DNA from: Actinomycetes bacterium | GTDB lineage: Bacteria > Actinomycetota > Thermoleophilia > Miltoncostaeales > Miltoncostaeaceae | Direction of reading: 5' to 3' | Length of the DNA stretch: 52,082 nucleotides | Assembly: GCA_024639225.1 (NCBI GenBank) | Contig: JAHEIS010000002.1 | Coordinates: 1-52,082, forward strand | In this document: in pieces, positions 8,443-17,624 of the stretch | How positions within the stretch are numbered: position 1 is the first letter of the stretch | Layout of the letters: the number at the start of each line of letters is the position of its first letter | The notes under the pieces: model-generated | Told to the model about the DNA's origin: nothing | The model's input: only the letters and a program-made list of their open reading frames with translations | The model's database searches: none | Made by a program: the position numbers and the translations under genes

Positions 8443-9354
8443 TCAGTCGGCCGTGGCCGGGGGCTCCTGAGGGGCCAACGGGTTCAACTCACGGTGGGAC
8501 CCGAGGCGGCGGTAGCGATCCGCGCGCCGGCGGCGCCGCTCGCCGGGCGGCATCTCGCCGAGCTCTTTCAACGCGCGGTTGATGTAGCGGTCGAGCAACT
8601 GGGCTGCCGCGTCGTGATCGCGGTGGGCTCCACCGTCGGGTTCGGGGACCACCGCGTCCGCGACGCCCCAGCGGTAGCAGAGATCAGCTGTCGGCTGGAA
8701 CGCCGCCGCTGCCGCCTGGGCCTTTGCCGCGTCACGCCAGAGGATCGCCGACCCTCCCTCGGGCGAGATCACCGAGTAGGTGGAGTTCTCGAGCATCAGC
8801 ACACGATCAGCGGATGCGATCGCGAGTGCCCCGCCGGAGGAACCCTCTCCGATGATCACCGCCACCGAGGGAACGCTCAGGCGCAGCATCGCGCGGATGC
8901 TGGAGGCGATCGCGCCGCCCTGCCCGCGCTGCTCGGCATCGGCCCCCGGGAAGGCGCCCGGCGTATCGATGAGCGTGATGACCGGCATCTGCATCTTCTC
9001 GGCGAAGGCCATCAACCGGGTGCCCTTGCGGTATCCCTCCGGCCCGGGCATTCCGAAGTTCCGGTAGGTCCGGTCGGCGGTGTCCCGGCCCTTCTGGTGC
9101 CCGATGATGGCGACGGGTCGGTCGTGGTAGCGCCCGATGCCGGCCACGATCGCCGCGTCATCGCGATAGAGCCGGTCCCCGTGAAGCTCCTCGAAGTCCG
9201 AGGTGAGCCGGTCGATGTAATCGAGGGTGTACGGCCGGTCTTGGTGGCGAGCGAGCTGGACGACTTCCCAGATCCGCTCATCGCTCGAGCGTTCCGTGGC
9301 CAGGGCCTGGGCGGCAGCGCGGCGCAGGCGCCCGCGGGGGCTCGAACTGCTCAT
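8443..9354 (-). CDS. accA: Acetyl-CoA carboxylase carboxyltransferase, alpha subunit
   Basis: AccA and AccD form the heterotetramer that moves the carboxyl group from biotin on AccB to acetyl-CoA, giving malonyl-CoA for fatty-acid synthesis. The 303-aa protein has the alpha-subunit crotonase-like fold, with the oxyanion loop GEGSSGGALAIASADRVLML and the upstream IDTPGAFPGADAEQRGQG. The N-terminal ELHGDRLYRDD segment is typical of AccA. It overlaps accD by ATGA, and AGGAGG sits within the accD end. AccB and AccC (biotin carrier and carboxylase) are not in the window. The C-terminus is Arg-rich and slightly shorter than the E. coli protein. Confidence 0.95.
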   Translation of the reverse strand: MSSSSPRGRLRRAAAQALATERSSDERIWEVVQLARHQDRPYTLDYIDRLTSDFEELHGDRLYRDDAAIVAGIGRYHDRPVAIIGHQKGRDTADRTYRNFGMPGPEGYRKGTRLMAFAEKMQMPVITLIDTPGAFPGADAEQRGQGGAIASSIRAMLRLSVPSVAVIIGEGSSGGALAIASADRVLMLENSTYSVISPEGGSAILWRDAAKAQAAAAAFQPTADLCYRWGVADAVVPEPDGGAHRDHDAAAQLLDRYINRALKELGEMPPGERRRRRADRYRRLGSHRELNPLAPQEPPATAD

Positions 9355-10331
9355 ACCTCCTCGCCCTCCTCACGTCGGACGCGGGAGAGAAACTTCCGCG
9401 AGAAGCCGGGAAGAGCACGGGCGGCCTGCCCGGCGCGATCGCGTGCCCACGCCACGGCGGGGGCCGGCCCGGCCGAGGCGTCGCGGGAGAGGATGCTCAT
9501 GCTGCGGCCGATCCGCTCGTTGAGCTCGCGTCGGTCCACGACCGCATCGACCTGGCCGTTGGCGAGCTGGGTCTCCGACAGGCCGAAGTCAGGGGCGAGC
9601 TTCTCGCGGGTGGTCTGCTCGATGACTCGCGGGCCGGAGAACGAGATGAGGGCTTCCGGCTCGGCGTAGGTGATGTCGCCGAGGGCCGCGAACGACGCCC
9701 AGACCCCGCCGGTCGTCGGGTGGGCGAGGACGACGATGGCCGGGACGCCGGCGTCGTGGAGAACCTCGAAGCCGACGATCGTCTTGGTCATCTGCATCAG
9801 GGCGAGGACACCCTCCTGCATGCGCGCGCCCCCTGAGGCGGTCACGACGACGAAGGGGACCCGCCGCTCGACGGCGCGATCACAGCAGCGGAGCAGCTTC
9901 TCCCCGACGACGCTTCCCATGCTCCCGCCGAGGTAGCCGAAGTCCATCGCGGCGGCGATACAGGGGACCTTGTCGATCTCCAGATCACCGGCGATCAGGG
10001 CCTCGCCGATGCCCTTGCCCTCGGCCTTCTCGACACGCCGGACGTAGGGCTCGAGATCAGTGAAACGGAGTGGGTCCGCCGCCCGCATGTCGGGCCAGAG
10101 CTCGTCCCAGTCGCGGAACCCTGCGAGCTGGTCGAGCCGCTCGCGGCCACCGACGCGGAAGTGGTGGCCGCATGCCCCGCACACCCGATGGTTCCGTCGC
10201 AACTCGTCGGCACCGAACTGGCTACCGCACCGGGGGCACGAGGTCTCATCGGCCGGAATCGCCTTCGTCTTGCGTCCCTCCCCGCGCCGGCGGAGACGAT
10301 CGATTGACACCTGGGCCCGTCGAATTGCCAT
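9351..10331 (-). CDS. accD: Acetyl-CoA carboxylase carboxyltransferase, beta subunit
   Basis: This is the partner of AccA in malonyl-CoA formation. The 326-aa protein has the N-terminal zinc ribbon typical of the bacterial beta subunit, with cysteines C32, C35, C51 and C54 (CPRC and CGAC pairs). The crotonase-like carboxyltransferase domain follows, with VTASGGARMQEG and AHPTTGGVWASFA. In E. coli the zinc ribbon also binds mRNA, and whether that holds here is unknown. The start ATG at 10331 shares one base with the stop codon of the phosphatase gene upstream (TGATG), and its own stop overlaps accA. The three genes are therefore probably translated from one message. Confidence 0.95.
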   Translation of the reverse strand: MAIRRAQVSIDRLRRRGEGRKTKAIPADETSCPRCGSQFGADELRRNHRVCGACGHHFRVGGRERLDQLAGFRDWDELWPDMRAADPLRFTDLEPYVRRVEKAEGKGIGEALIAGDLEIDKVPCIAAAMDFGYLGGSMGSVVGEKLLRCCDRAVERRVPFVVVTASGGARMQEGVLALMQMTKTIVGFEVLHDAGVPAIVVLAHPTTGGVWASFAALGDITYAEPEALISFSGPRVIEQTTREKLAPDFGLSETQLANGQVDAVVDRRELNERIGRSMSILSRDASAGPAPAVAWARDRAGQAARALPGFSRKFLSRVRREEGEEV

Positions 10332-10819
10332 CAGCGCGTAATCCTAGGGAAATCGGCGTCGCCGGCCCGGTCCGCGAGCCAGTCCTCGACCGACGCCCGG
10401 TACTCCGGGACCACCTGCGCCACGAGGCGATGGTCGAGGATCGCGGCGGCGGCGGCCTCCGGACTCCGCCCACGCAGTCTCAGTGCGGCGTAGGCCACCA
10501 TCGCCGAGCGGCGGCGTCCCTGCTGACAGTGGATCAGGACCCGGGCCTCGGGATCGCCTTCCAGCGCGGCCGCTGCGAAGAGCGCTGCGTCGGCCCAGTT
10601 CTCGGAGGACTGGGGGCGACCGGAATCCCACATCGGCGCGTGCACGACGCGCTCGGACCCGAAGGCGAGCCGTGCTGCCCACAGGTCCTGGCTGATGTGC
10701 GTCTGCAGGCGCGCACGGCAGTTGACGACGTGGGTGACGCCCTCGGCGCGGGCGCGCGTCAGGAGATCGCGGTCGGCAAGGCTCCCGATCGCGATCCGCT
10801 CATCGCCGATCCACGTCAT
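10331..10819 (-). CDS. Dual-specificity-type protein phosphatase
   Basis: This 162-aa protein has the cysteine-phosphatase signature HCQQGRRRSA, with catalytic C98 and R104 (HCx5RS). A candidate general acid, D65, is in PMWDSGRP. The size and the start, with IGSLADRD leading to VTHVVNC, match atypical dual-specificity phosphatases. It may act on protein Ser/Thr/Tyr phosphate or on a small phosphate ester. The sequence does not decide. It sits between fabF and accD and shares one base with the accD start, so it appears to be made together with the carboxylase. An AT-richer patch in the 80-nt gap to fabF could hold a promoter of its own. Confidence 0.85.
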   Translation of the reverse strand: MTWIGDERIAIGSLADRDLLTRARAEGVTHVVNCRARLQTHISQDLWAARLAFGSERVVHAPMWDSGRPQSSENWADAALFAAAALEGDPEARVLIHCQQGRRRSAMVAYAALRLRGRSPEAAAAAILDHRLVAQVVPEYRASVEDWLADRAGDADFPRITR

Positions 10820-10899
10820 GCCCCGGGTCCAAGGGGAGGCACGATAGATACGCGTGCTGACCCGGTGGATGAGCGACCGGAGCCGCTCAAACGGGGAGG

Positions 10900-12171
10900 C
10901 TATGGAGATTCCTCGAAGCGACCGAGGGCGACCACCGCGTTGTGGCCGCCGAAGCCGAACGCGTTGGACAGGGCGAGATCCACGCGGGCCCGGCGGGCCT
11001 GACCGAGGACGTGGTCGAGACCGGTGCAGTCAGGATCGAGGTTCTCGACGTTGATGGTCGGCGGGATGAGCCCGTTGGCGATGACCAGCGCGGTGATCCC
11101 CGACTCGACTCCGCCGGCGCCACCGAGGCAGTGGCCGTGCATGGACTTGGTCGAGCTGACCGCGCATTTCGCGGCGACGTCCTCGCCGAGGGCGCGCTTG
11201 ATGGCGAGCACCTCGTTCGGGTCGCCGGTCGGCGTACTCGTGGCGTGGGCGTTGATGTAGTCGACTTCCCGAGGCGAACGACCCGCCGAGTCGAGAGCCA
11301 TGGTCATGGCGGCCGCCGGCGCCTCGCCCGTGGGGTCGTTGTCGGTCAGGTGGTGGGCGTCGCCGGTCAGGCCGTAACCGACGATCTCACAGATCGGCTC
11401 GGCGCCGCGTGCGAGGGCGTGGTCGAGACCCTCGAGCACCAGGACCCCGGCGCCCTCTCCGAAGACGAACCCGTCGCGATCGGCGTCGAACGGGCGGCTC
11501 GCTCCCTCAGGGTCGTCATTGCGGGTCGACAACGCGCGTAGGGCGGCGAAGGAGCCGACGCCCATCTCTGTCACACCGGACTCCACGCCGCCGCCGAGCA
11601 TGACGTCAGCGCGGCCCAGCCGGATGTGATCGACCGCGTCACCGAGAGCGTGGTTGCCGCTCGCGCAGGCGGACGTGATGCAGGTGACGGGCCCCTGCAG
11701 GCCGAGCTGCATGGAGAGGTTCGCCGACGCCATGTTCGCGACCATGAGCGGGATGAACAGGGGCGACAGGCGGTCCGGGCCGCGCTCGAGACCGATCGCG
11801 ATCTGCTTGGTGAAGATCTCGAGCCCACCGACGCCGCACCCGATGATGGTGCCGACCCGCGGCGACTTGCCCTCGAGGGCGAGGCCGGCGTCTTCGACCG
11901 CCAGGCGCCCGGCCGCGACGGCGAGCTGGGCGAAGCGCTCCATGCGCTTGGTCGCCCGCTTCTCCATGAAGTCAGTCGGCTCGAAGTCGTTGATCTCGCA
12001 GGCGATCTGGACGGCCTGGTCGGTCGCGTCGTAGTGGGTGATCGGGCCGGCCCCGGATCGGCCGGAGATGACGCCGTCCCAGGTGGCCTCGCGGCCGATC
12101 CCCAGAGGAGTGACCAGACCGACGCCGGTGACGACGACACGGCGCAGCTTGGGCGGGCGGTAGTCGCTCAT
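10900..12171 (-). CDS. fabF: 3-oxoacyl-[acyl-carrier-protein] synthase II
   Basis: This is the elongating condensing enzyme of type II fatty-acid synthesis, joining malonyl-ACP to acyl-ACP. The 423-aa thiolase-fold protein has the nucleophile C169 in TSACASGNH. The two histidines are H309 in NAHATSTPTGD and H347 in TKSMHGHCLGGAGG, with the supporting K342. This Cys-His-His set marks FabF/FabB rather than FabH. The start ATG at 12171 overlaps the fabG stop by 4 nt. Known fab clusters commonly place acpP just before fabF, but no acpP occurs in this cluster. Confidence 0.96.
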   Translation of the reverse strand: MSDYRPPKLRRVVVTGVGLVTPLGIGREATWDGVISGRSGAGPITHYDATDQAVQIACEINDFEPTDFMEKRATKRMERFAQLAVAAGRLAVEDAGLALEGKSPRVGTIIGCGVGGLEIFTKQIAIGLERGPDRLSPLFIPLMVANMASANLSMQLGLQGPVTCITSACASGNHALGDAVDHIRLGRADVMLGGGVESGVTEMGVGSFAALRALSTRNDDPEGASRPFDADRDGFVFGEGAGVLVLEGLDHALARGAEPICEIVGYGLTGDAHHLTDNDPTGEAPAAAMTMALDSAGRSPREVDYINAHATSTPTGDPNEVLAIKRALGEDVAAKCAVSSTKSMHGHCLGGAGGVESGITALVIANGLIPPTINVENLDPDCTGLDHVLGQARRARVDLALSNAFGFGGHNAVVALGRFEESP

Positions 12172-12905
12172 GCTCCGATCGCCAGTCCGCCGTCGACGCT
12201 CAGCACCGTGCCGGTCATGAACGCCGCGTCATCGGAGCAGAGGAACCGCACTGCGGCGGCCACGTCGACGGGCTCGCCCAGCCGACCGAGCGGGGTGGCG
12301 GCCAGGATCTTCTCGCGGTACTGCTCGGGAATCACCGCGGTCATGTCGGTGGCGATGTACCCCGGCGCAACCGCGTTCACCCGGACGCCGCGGGCCGCGA
12401 CCTCGCGCGCGAGGGTCTTGACCATGCCCAGCAGCCCGGCCTTGGATGCGGCGTAGTTCACCTGTCCGGGATTCCCGGTCATGGCGACGACCGACGAGAG
12501 AGCGACGACGGCGCCAGAGCGGCGCTTGAGCATGCCGCGCAGGGCGGGGCGGGCCGTGTAGAACGCCCCGGAAAGGTTCGTCCGGATGACGGCGTCCCAG
12601 TCGCCCGGGTCCATCCGCAGGGCGGGACCGTCGCGGGTGATCCCGGCGTTGAGGACGAGGGCGTCGAGCGGACCGAGCTCGTCTTCGACTGCGGCGACGA
12701 GCCCGGCGGCGGCGTCCGGGTCGGCCACGTCGGCGGCGTGCACGTGGGCCCGACGACCCACCGCGGCGACGCGGTCGGCGGTCGCCTCGGCGGCGTCGCG
12801 GTCGCCGGCGTAGCCGATGCCCACGTCATAGCCCGCCTCGGCGAGCGTCGTGGCGCAGGCCGCGCCGATCCCGCGGCCGCCGCCGGTGACCAGGGCGACG
12901 GGCAT
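12168..12905 (-). CDS. fabG: 3-oxoacyl-[acyl-carrier-protein] reductase
   Basis: This short-chain dehydrogenase reduces 3-oxoacyl-ACP with NADPH. The 245-aa protein has the Rossmann motif TGGGRGIG (7-14), NAGIT (86-90) and the catalytic triad S138, Y151 and K155 in the SSVVAMTGNPGQVNYAASKA stretch. The C-terminal SVDGGLAI is typical. It shares one base with the fabD stop (TGATG) and overlaps fabF by 4 nt. Family alone could not separate FabG from other reductases, but the position inside a fab operon makes the assignment firm. Confidence 0.95.
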   Translation of the reverse strand: MPVALVTGGGRGIGAACATTLAEAGYDVGIGYAGDRDAAEATADRVAAVGRRAHVHAADVADPDAAAGLVAAVEDELGPLDALVLNAGITRDGPALRMDPGDWDAVIRTNLSGAFYTARPALRGMLKRRSGAVVALSSVVAMTGNPGQVNYAASKAGLLGMVKTLAREVAARGVRVNAVAPGYIATDMTAVIPEQYREKILAATPLGRLGEPVDVAAAVRFLCSDDAAFMTGTVLSVDGGLAIGA

Positions 12906-13807
12906 CAGAGTGTGGCCAGGTCCGCCAGGTCCTCGGACCGGCCGACCTGCACCGTGGGTGTACGACGGTTCACGCGTTTCACGAGGCCGGAGAGTACCCG
13001 GCCGGGACCGAGTTCGACCGCGGACTCCACACCGAGCTCCAGGGCGTGGGTCACGGCCTGCGAAAAGCGGACGGGCGAGGTGAGCTGCGCGACCAGCAGC
13101 TCGCGCAGCCGACCGGCCCCCTCGGACTCACCGCTCGTCGTCGAGATGAACGTCATCTCCGGCTCCCGGGGGTCCCAGGCGTCGAGCGTCGGCTTCAGCC
13201 GCGACGCGGCATTCTCCATGAGGGGAGAGTGGAAGGCCCCGCTGACGGCCAGGCGGGCCACTTTCACGCCGTTCTCCTTCGCCAGCTCGAGAAGGCGGTC
13301 GATGCCCTCGGCGCTACCCGAAGCCACGACCTGACCGGGGCAGTTGAAATTCGCCGGCCAGACCCCCGCCCGCTCACACAGGTCCGTCGCCTCGTCATCG
13401 TCGAGCCCGAGCAGGGCAGCCATCGAACCGGGAGCGGCCTCGGCGGCCTCCTGCATCGCGGCGCCACGCTCGGCGACGAGTCGCAGCGCCTGCCCGTAGC
13501 TGAGGCAGCCCGCGGCCACGAGCGCGGAGTACTCGCCCAGACTGTGGCCCATGGCGATCTCACCGGTGAGTCCGTGCTCTGCGGCGACCCGCCAGGCGGC
13601 CACGGACACCGCGACCAGGGCGGGCTGGCAGACGGCGGTCTCGGTGAGGCGCTCCGCGGGACCCTCGAAGCAGATCGAGCTGAGGCTGTAGCCGAGGACG
13701 TCATCGGCCTCGTCCAGCGTCTCGCGGGCAATCGGGAAATTCTCTGCGAGGTCGAGGCCCATTCCGACCTCCTGGGCGCCCTGTCCGGGAAAGAGCAGAA
13801 GGGTCAT
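12905..13807 (-). CDS. fabD: Malonyl-CoA:acyl-carrier-protein transacylase
   Basis: FabD loads malonyl groups from CoA onto acyl carrier protein. The 300-aa protein starts with LLFPGQGAQEVGMG. It has the nucleophile S89 in GHSLGEYSAL and the histidine H193 in SGAFHSPLM, with the family spacing. It overlaps fabH by ATGA and fabG by one base. Nothing is missing from the catalytic set. Confidence 0.96.
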   Translation of the reverse strand: MTLLLFPGQGAQEVGMGLDLAENFPIARETLDEADDVLGYSLSSICFEGPAERLTETAVCQPALVAVSVAAWRVAAEHGLTGEIAMGHSLGEYSALVAAGCLSYGQALRLVAERGAAMQEAAEAAPGSMAALLGLDDDEATDLCERAGVWPANFNCPGQVVASGSAEGIDRLLELAKENGVKVARLAVSGAFHSPLMENAASRLKPTLDAWDPREPEMTFISTTSGESEGAGRLRELLVAQLTSPVRFSQAVTHALELGVESAVELGPGRVLSGLVKRVNRRTPTVQVGRSEDLADLATL

Positions 13808-14820
13808 GCGGGCTCGAATCGGGCCATGGTCGACCCCCAGGTCAGGCCGCCGCCGAATCCGACCATCATCACGAGGTCGCCCGGCGAGAGCAGGCCGTTG
13901 TCATGGGCTTCACTGAGTGCGAGGGGTATCGAGGCGGAGGACGTGTTGCCGTAGCGGTCGACGTTGTTGAAGACGCGCTCGGGGTCGATGCCCAGTCGCT
14001 CGACGGCGTAGTCGATGATGCGGATGTTCGCCTGATGTGGCACCAGGAGGTCCACCTCGGCGATGTCCATCTCGAGTGCCTCGAGCAGCCGCGTGCAGGA
14101 GTCGATCATCACGCGCGTGGCGAACTTGAAGACCTCGCGGCCGTTCATGTTGATGCAGCTTTCGGCACGGCTCGGCTTCGAGAGGGCGGGAATACGGCTG
14201 CCCCCGGCCGGCAAGATGAGATCAGGCCCTCCCGAACCGTCGGCGCCCAGTTCGAAGCCGAGGAAACCGGTCGCCTCGTCCTCGGCGGCCGCGCTGATGA
14301 GCGCCCCCGCGGCCCCGTCGCCGAACAGCACGCAGGTGGCCCGGTCGGTCTGGTCGGTGACCCGGGTCAGCGTCTCGGCCCCCAGAACCAGGACGTGACG
14401 GGCCAGGCCGGTCTCGACCATGCCGGTCGCCATCGCCAATCCGTAGATGAAGCCGGTGCACGCGGCCGAGAGATCAAAGGCCGCCGCCCCGCGCGCGCCG
14501 ATGCGCTCGCCGATGATCGCGGCCGTCGAGGGGAAGATGTGATCCGGGCTCGCCGTCGGCGTGATGATCATGTCGAGCTCGTCCGGGGCGAGATCGGCAG
14601 CGGCGAGGATGCGTTGTGCGGCGATCACCCCGAGGTCGCTGGAGGCCTCCTCGGGCCCGGCGAAACGGCGCTCCCGGATACCCGTTCGGGTGGCGATCCA
14701 CTCGTCGCTGGTGTCGACCGCCGCCGCCATCTCGGCATTCGTCACGACCCGTTCGGGAACGTGCGCACCCACGGCGGCGAGACGAGCGCATGATCGTGCG
14801 CCGTTGCGCACCCCGATCAT
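13804..14820 (-). CDS. fabH: 3-oxoacyl-[acyl-carrier-protein] synthase III
   Basis: This enzyme starts chain building by condensing an acyl-CoA primer with malonyl-ACP. The 338-aa protein has the KAS III triad: C121 in LSAACTGFIYG, H262 in VPHQANIRI and N292 in GNTSSASIP. The N-terminus carries DTSDEWIATRTGIRERR, a standard FabH stretch. Whether it prefers acetyl or branched primers cannot be read with confidence. An in-window ilvB alone does not settle whether branched primers are used. The start overlaps the fabZ stop by 4 nt. Confidence 0.96.
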   Translation of the reverse strand: MIGVRNGARSCARLAAVGAHVPERVVTNAEMAAAVDTSDEWIATRTGIRERRFAGPEEASSDLGVIAAQRILAAADLAPDELDMIITPTASPDHIFPSTAAIIGERIGARGAAAFDLSAACTGFIYGLAMATGMVETGLARHVLVLGAETLTRVTDQTDRATCVLFGDGAAGALISAAAEDEATGFLGFELGADGSGGPDLILPAGGSRIPALSKPSRAESCINMNGREVFKFATRVMIDSCTRLLEALEMDIAEVDLLVPHQANIRIIDYAVERLGIDPERVFNNVDRYGNTSSASIPLALSEAHDNGLLSPGDLVMMVGFGGGLTWGSTMARFEPA

Positions 14821-15269
14821 CTGGGGATCTCCTGGTCGGTCACCGCGAAGCGCAGGGTGGCCTCACAGGCCTTCTCGCCGTTCACGCGCGCCAACCCCGA
14901 GGCCTCCGCCAGCGAACGTCGCCACCGGGTGATCTCCATCTCCATCTCGAGCGTGTCGCCGGGCACGACCTGGCGACGGAACCGCACCTTCTCGATGCCG
15001 GCGAAGACGGCGAGTTTGCCGGTGTTCTCGGGCATGGCCGCGGCGGCCAGACCCGCCGTCTGGGCGAGGGCTTCGACGATCAGCACGCCGGGCAACAGGG
15101 GATAGCCGGGGAAGTGGCCGGAAAAGAAGTCCTCGTCGCCGGTCAGCGTCCAGCGCGAGCGCGCGGACTCGCCTGGCGAGATCGCAACGATCTCGTCGAT
15201 GAAGAGGAAGGGCGGTCGATGCGGCAGAAGATCGCGGGGATCGTCACCGGTCGCGGGCGGGCTGCTCAC
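14817..15269 (-). CDS. fabZ: 3-hydroxyacyl-[acyl-carrier-protein] dehydratase
   Basis: FabZ removes water from 3-hydroxyacyl-ACP. The hot-dog-fold protein has the signature HFPGYPLLPGVLIVEALAQ with the active pair H52 and E66, and an N-terminal LLPHRPPFLFID. I use the GTG at 15269 (150 aa, normal family length). An ATG at 15308 would add 13 residues, and neither start has a strong ribosome-binding site. It is the first gene of the fab operon, and its -10-like element overlaps that of the divergent nfeD-type gene. Use of FabZ rather than HadABC argues against a mycolic-acid-type actinobacterium. Confidence 0.93.
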   Translation of the reverse strand: MSSPPATGDDPRDLLPHRPPFLFIDEIVAISPGESARSRWTLTGDEDFFSGHFPGYPLLPGVLIVEALAQTAGLAAAAMPENTGKLAVFAGIEKVRFRRQVVPGDTLEMEMEITRWRRSLAEASGLARVNGEKACEATLRFAVTDQEIPR

Positions 15270-15348
15270 GGGGCGGCGAGCATATCCCAAAGGCCCGGGC
15301 CAGGGCATCCGCGGACCTCAGGACCCGGAGGGCGCGGGTGGGGTGGGC

Positions 15349-15355
15349 TACCCTA
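15349..15355. promoter_or_regulatory. Overlapping divergent -10 elements, fabZ operon and nfeD-type gene
   Basis: The seven bases TACCCTA read TACCCT on the plus strand (15349-15354) and TAGGGT on the minus strand (15355-15350). The plus-strand element ends 8 nt before the ATG at 15363, the spacing of a leaderless message. The minus-strand element would serve fabZ. Two polymerases could not use both at once, so the two operons may compete. I see no operator palindrome for a fatty-acid regulator nearby. Confidence 0.4.
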
Positions 15356-15362
15356 GACACCA

Positions 15363-16679
15363 ATGCCGTCGCGCCCCACCACCGGCGGCCGGGCGTGGCT
15401 GCCGGGGGCACTCGTCAGCCTGGTCTGCGCCACGATCCTGATCGCACTGGGTGCGGCATCGGCCGTCAGCGCCGGAGGCACTCCCACAACCGCCGTCGCG
15501 ATCGACGGTGACATCGGCCCGGTTACCGCGGAGTTTGTCGAGCGGAGCATCCGCAACGCCGAGGAGGCGGGCGACGAGATCTTCGTCATCCGGCTCGACA
15601 CCCCCGGCGGCCTCGTGACCTCGATGCGCGACATCGTCAGCGACATCCGCAGTGCGTCGTTCACGACCGTGGTGTGGATCGGCCCGGACGGGGCCCGCGC
15701 GGGCTCGGCGGGCGCCTTCATCACGGCGGCGGCGGACCACGTGGCGATGGCCCCCGCGACGAACATCGGCTCCGCCACGCCCATCAGCTCCGGCGGTCAG
15801 GATCTCGACCGCAAGATCATCAACGACTCGGCGGCGTTCATCGCCTCCGTCGCGGAGGCGACCGGACACGACGGCGAGACCTACCGGCGGATGGTCACCG
15901 AAGGCCTCAACCTGACCGCCAGCGAGGCTCTCGAGGCCGGCGTGTCCGACGCGACGATCGCCGACCCCGCCGAACTGGCGGACTGGATCACCGGCCGCGC
16001 CGCCCGCGGCGGCGGCGAGCTGCCGCCGCCCGGCGCCCTGGAGTTCACGGGCCCCTCCTTCTTCCTCCAGGTCCTGCAGATCCTCAGCAATCCCAACCTC
16101 GTATTCCTCCTGCTACTGGTGGGGGTGGCGGGCATCGGGCTCGAGCTGTTCAGCCCCGGGGCGCTGGTGCCCGGCGTCGTGGGTGTCATCGCCTTGGTGC
16201 TGGCGCTCGCCGGGCTCACCGTCCTCCCCTTCACCTGGGCCGGCCTGGCCCTGATCGGGCTCGGCGTGGCGCTCCTGGGGCTCGAGATCCTCGTACCGGG
16301 CATCGGTGCGCTCGCGGTGGGCGGCATCGTCGCCCTCACCCTGGGCGGGTTCTTCCTGGTGGGGGGAGACGACCCCGGTCAGTCCATCAGCCGGCCGCTC
16401 GTCATCGCGGTCGCCGCCGCCGTGGGCGCCGCGTTCGTCCTCGTCGGGCGCAGGGTCATCGCGGCCCGGCGCAACCCCGTCGCGATCGGCGGCAGCGAGC
16501 TGATCGGCGCGCGCGGCGACGTAGCCAGCCCGATACGCGGCGACGAAGGGCAGGTACGGGTGAACGGCGAGATCTGGGGGGCCCGCGGCGCCGACGGAGC
16601 GGAGCTGGAATCCGGGCCGATCGAGGTCGTTGCGGTGGGCGAGAACCTTACCCTCACAGTGCGCGCCGCCCCCGAATAG
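15363..16679 (+). CDS. NfeD-type membrane serine protease (ClpP-class, STOPP family)
   Basis: This 438-aa membrane protein begins with a signal or anchor segment (about 13-35). It has a ClpP-like protease domain with a Ser-Lys dyad, S115 in AGSAGAFI and K151 in DRKIIND, and the substrate-lining RLDTPGGLV. Four to five membrane helices follow (about 225-350), and the C-terminal NfeD OB-fold domain lies at about 370-436. Family members cleave hydrophobic segments, including those of stomatin-like proteins, and are normally encoded beside them, as here. There is no Shine-Dalgarno. The start fits a leaderless transcript. A possible role in membrane quality control is inferred from the pairing. 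Confidence 0.93.
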   Translation: MPSRPTTGGRAWLPGALVSLVCATILIALGAASAVSAGGTPTTAVAIDGDIGPVTAEFVERSIRNAEEAGDEIFVIRLDTPGGLVTSMRDIVSDIRSASFTTVVWIGPDGARAGSAGAFITAAADHVAMAPATNIGSATPISSGGQDLDRKIINDSAAFIASVAEATGHDGETYRRMVTEGLNLTASEALEAGVSDATIADPAELADWITGRAARGGGELPPPGALEFTGPSFFLQVLQILSNPNLVFLLLLVGVAGIGLELFSPGALVPGVVGVIALVLALAGLTVLPFTWAGLALIGLGVALLGLEILVPGIGALAVGGIVALTLGGFFLVGGDDPGQSISRPLVIAVAAAVGAAFVLVGRRVIAARRNPVAIGGSELIGARGDVASPIRGDEGQVRVNGEIWGARGADGAELESGPIEVVAVGENLTLTVRAAPE

Positions 16680-16839
16680 GGGCCCGCGGAACCATCGGGT
16701 TTCCCGACAGGGCCGCCTCCGCTGCCGGGTATCGACCGGCGCACGACACCTTCCGAGGACGGACGTGGTTGGATTGGGGGGTGCCGCCGTGGCCAACCGG
16801 GCCCGGTGCGCCATCCACCTTCGAAGGAGTCCATCACCG
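16680..16839. other. Spacer between the nfeD-type and slipin genes
   Basis: No gene is convincing in these 160 bases. The only clear element is GAAGGAG at 16822-16828, the ribosome-binding site of the slipin gene. The spacing is unusually long for an nfeD-slipin pair, so a separate promoter is possible, but I cannot point to one. Confidence 0.4.
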
Positions 16840-17604
16840 ATGAACGCCGGCGTCATCGTCCTCATCCTCTTCGTACTGGTGATCGTGTTCCTGTTCGCGG
16901 CCGTGAAAGTCGCGCGCGAGTACGAGCGGGGCGTCGTGTTCCGGCTCGGTCGCCTGATCGGAATCAAGGGTCCCGGGCTGTTCATCCTGATCCCCTTCAT
17001 CGACAAGGCGGTCAAGGTCGACCTGCGGACAGTCACCCTCAACGTGCCGCCCCAGGAGGTCATCACGCGCGACAACGTGACCGTGCGCGTCAACGCGGTC
17101 GCGTACTTCCGAGTCGTCGACTCCTCCAAAGCCATCGTGCAGGTCGAGAACTACCTTCGCGCGACCTCGGAGATCTCCCAGACGACCCTCCGCAGCGTGC
17201 TGGGTCAGGTGGAGCTCGACGACGTGCTGTCGGACCGCGAGAAGATCAACCTCCAGCTGCAGGAGATCATCGACCGCCAGACCGAGCCCTGGGGCGTCAA
17301 AGTCTCGACCGTCGAGGTCAAGGACGTCGAGCTCCCGGCACCGATGCAGCGGGCGATGTCCCGTCAGGCCGAAGCCGAGCGTGAGCGCCGCGCCAAGGTC
17401 ATCGCGGCCGACGGTGAGTTCGAGGCGTCCGAGAAGATCTCGCAGGCGGCGGCGGTCATCGCCCGGGAGCCGGGCGCAATGCAGCTGCGCTACCTCCAGA
17501 CCATGCTGGAGATGAGCGATGAGCAGTCGAGCACGATCGTCATGCCGTTCCCGATGGAGCTCGGCAAGATGCTCGAGGGCTTCACCGGGCGCAAGATGAC
17601 CTGA
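16840..17604 (+). CDS. Slipin (stomatin-like SPFH/band 7 protein)
   Basis: This 254-aa protein has one N-terminal membrane helix (about 4-22) and then the SPFH domain, with [21 protein letters not shown] and [21 protein letters not shown] charged helical stretch ([12 protein letters not shown]) and a C-terminal oligomerisation segment follow. Such proteins form membrane-associated rings that organise microdomains and are substrates or partners of the NfeD-type protease encoded just upstream. The ATG at 16840 has GAAGGAG upstream. Ku follows after 20 nt. Confidence 0.93.
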   Translation: MNAGVIVLILFVLVIVFLFAAVKVAREYERGVVFRLGRLIGIKGPGLFILIPFIDKAVKVDLRTVTLNVPPQEVITRDNVTVRVNAVAYFRVVDSSKAIVQVENYLRATSEISQTTLRSVLGQVELDDVLSDREKINLQLQEIIDRQTEPWGVKVSTVEVKDVELPAPMQRAMSRQAEAERERRAKVIAADGEFEASEKISQAAAVIAREPGAMQLRYLQTMLEMSDEQSSTIVMPFPMELGKMLEGFTGRKMT

Positions 17605-17624
17605 CCGGAGCAGGGCCCACGGCA

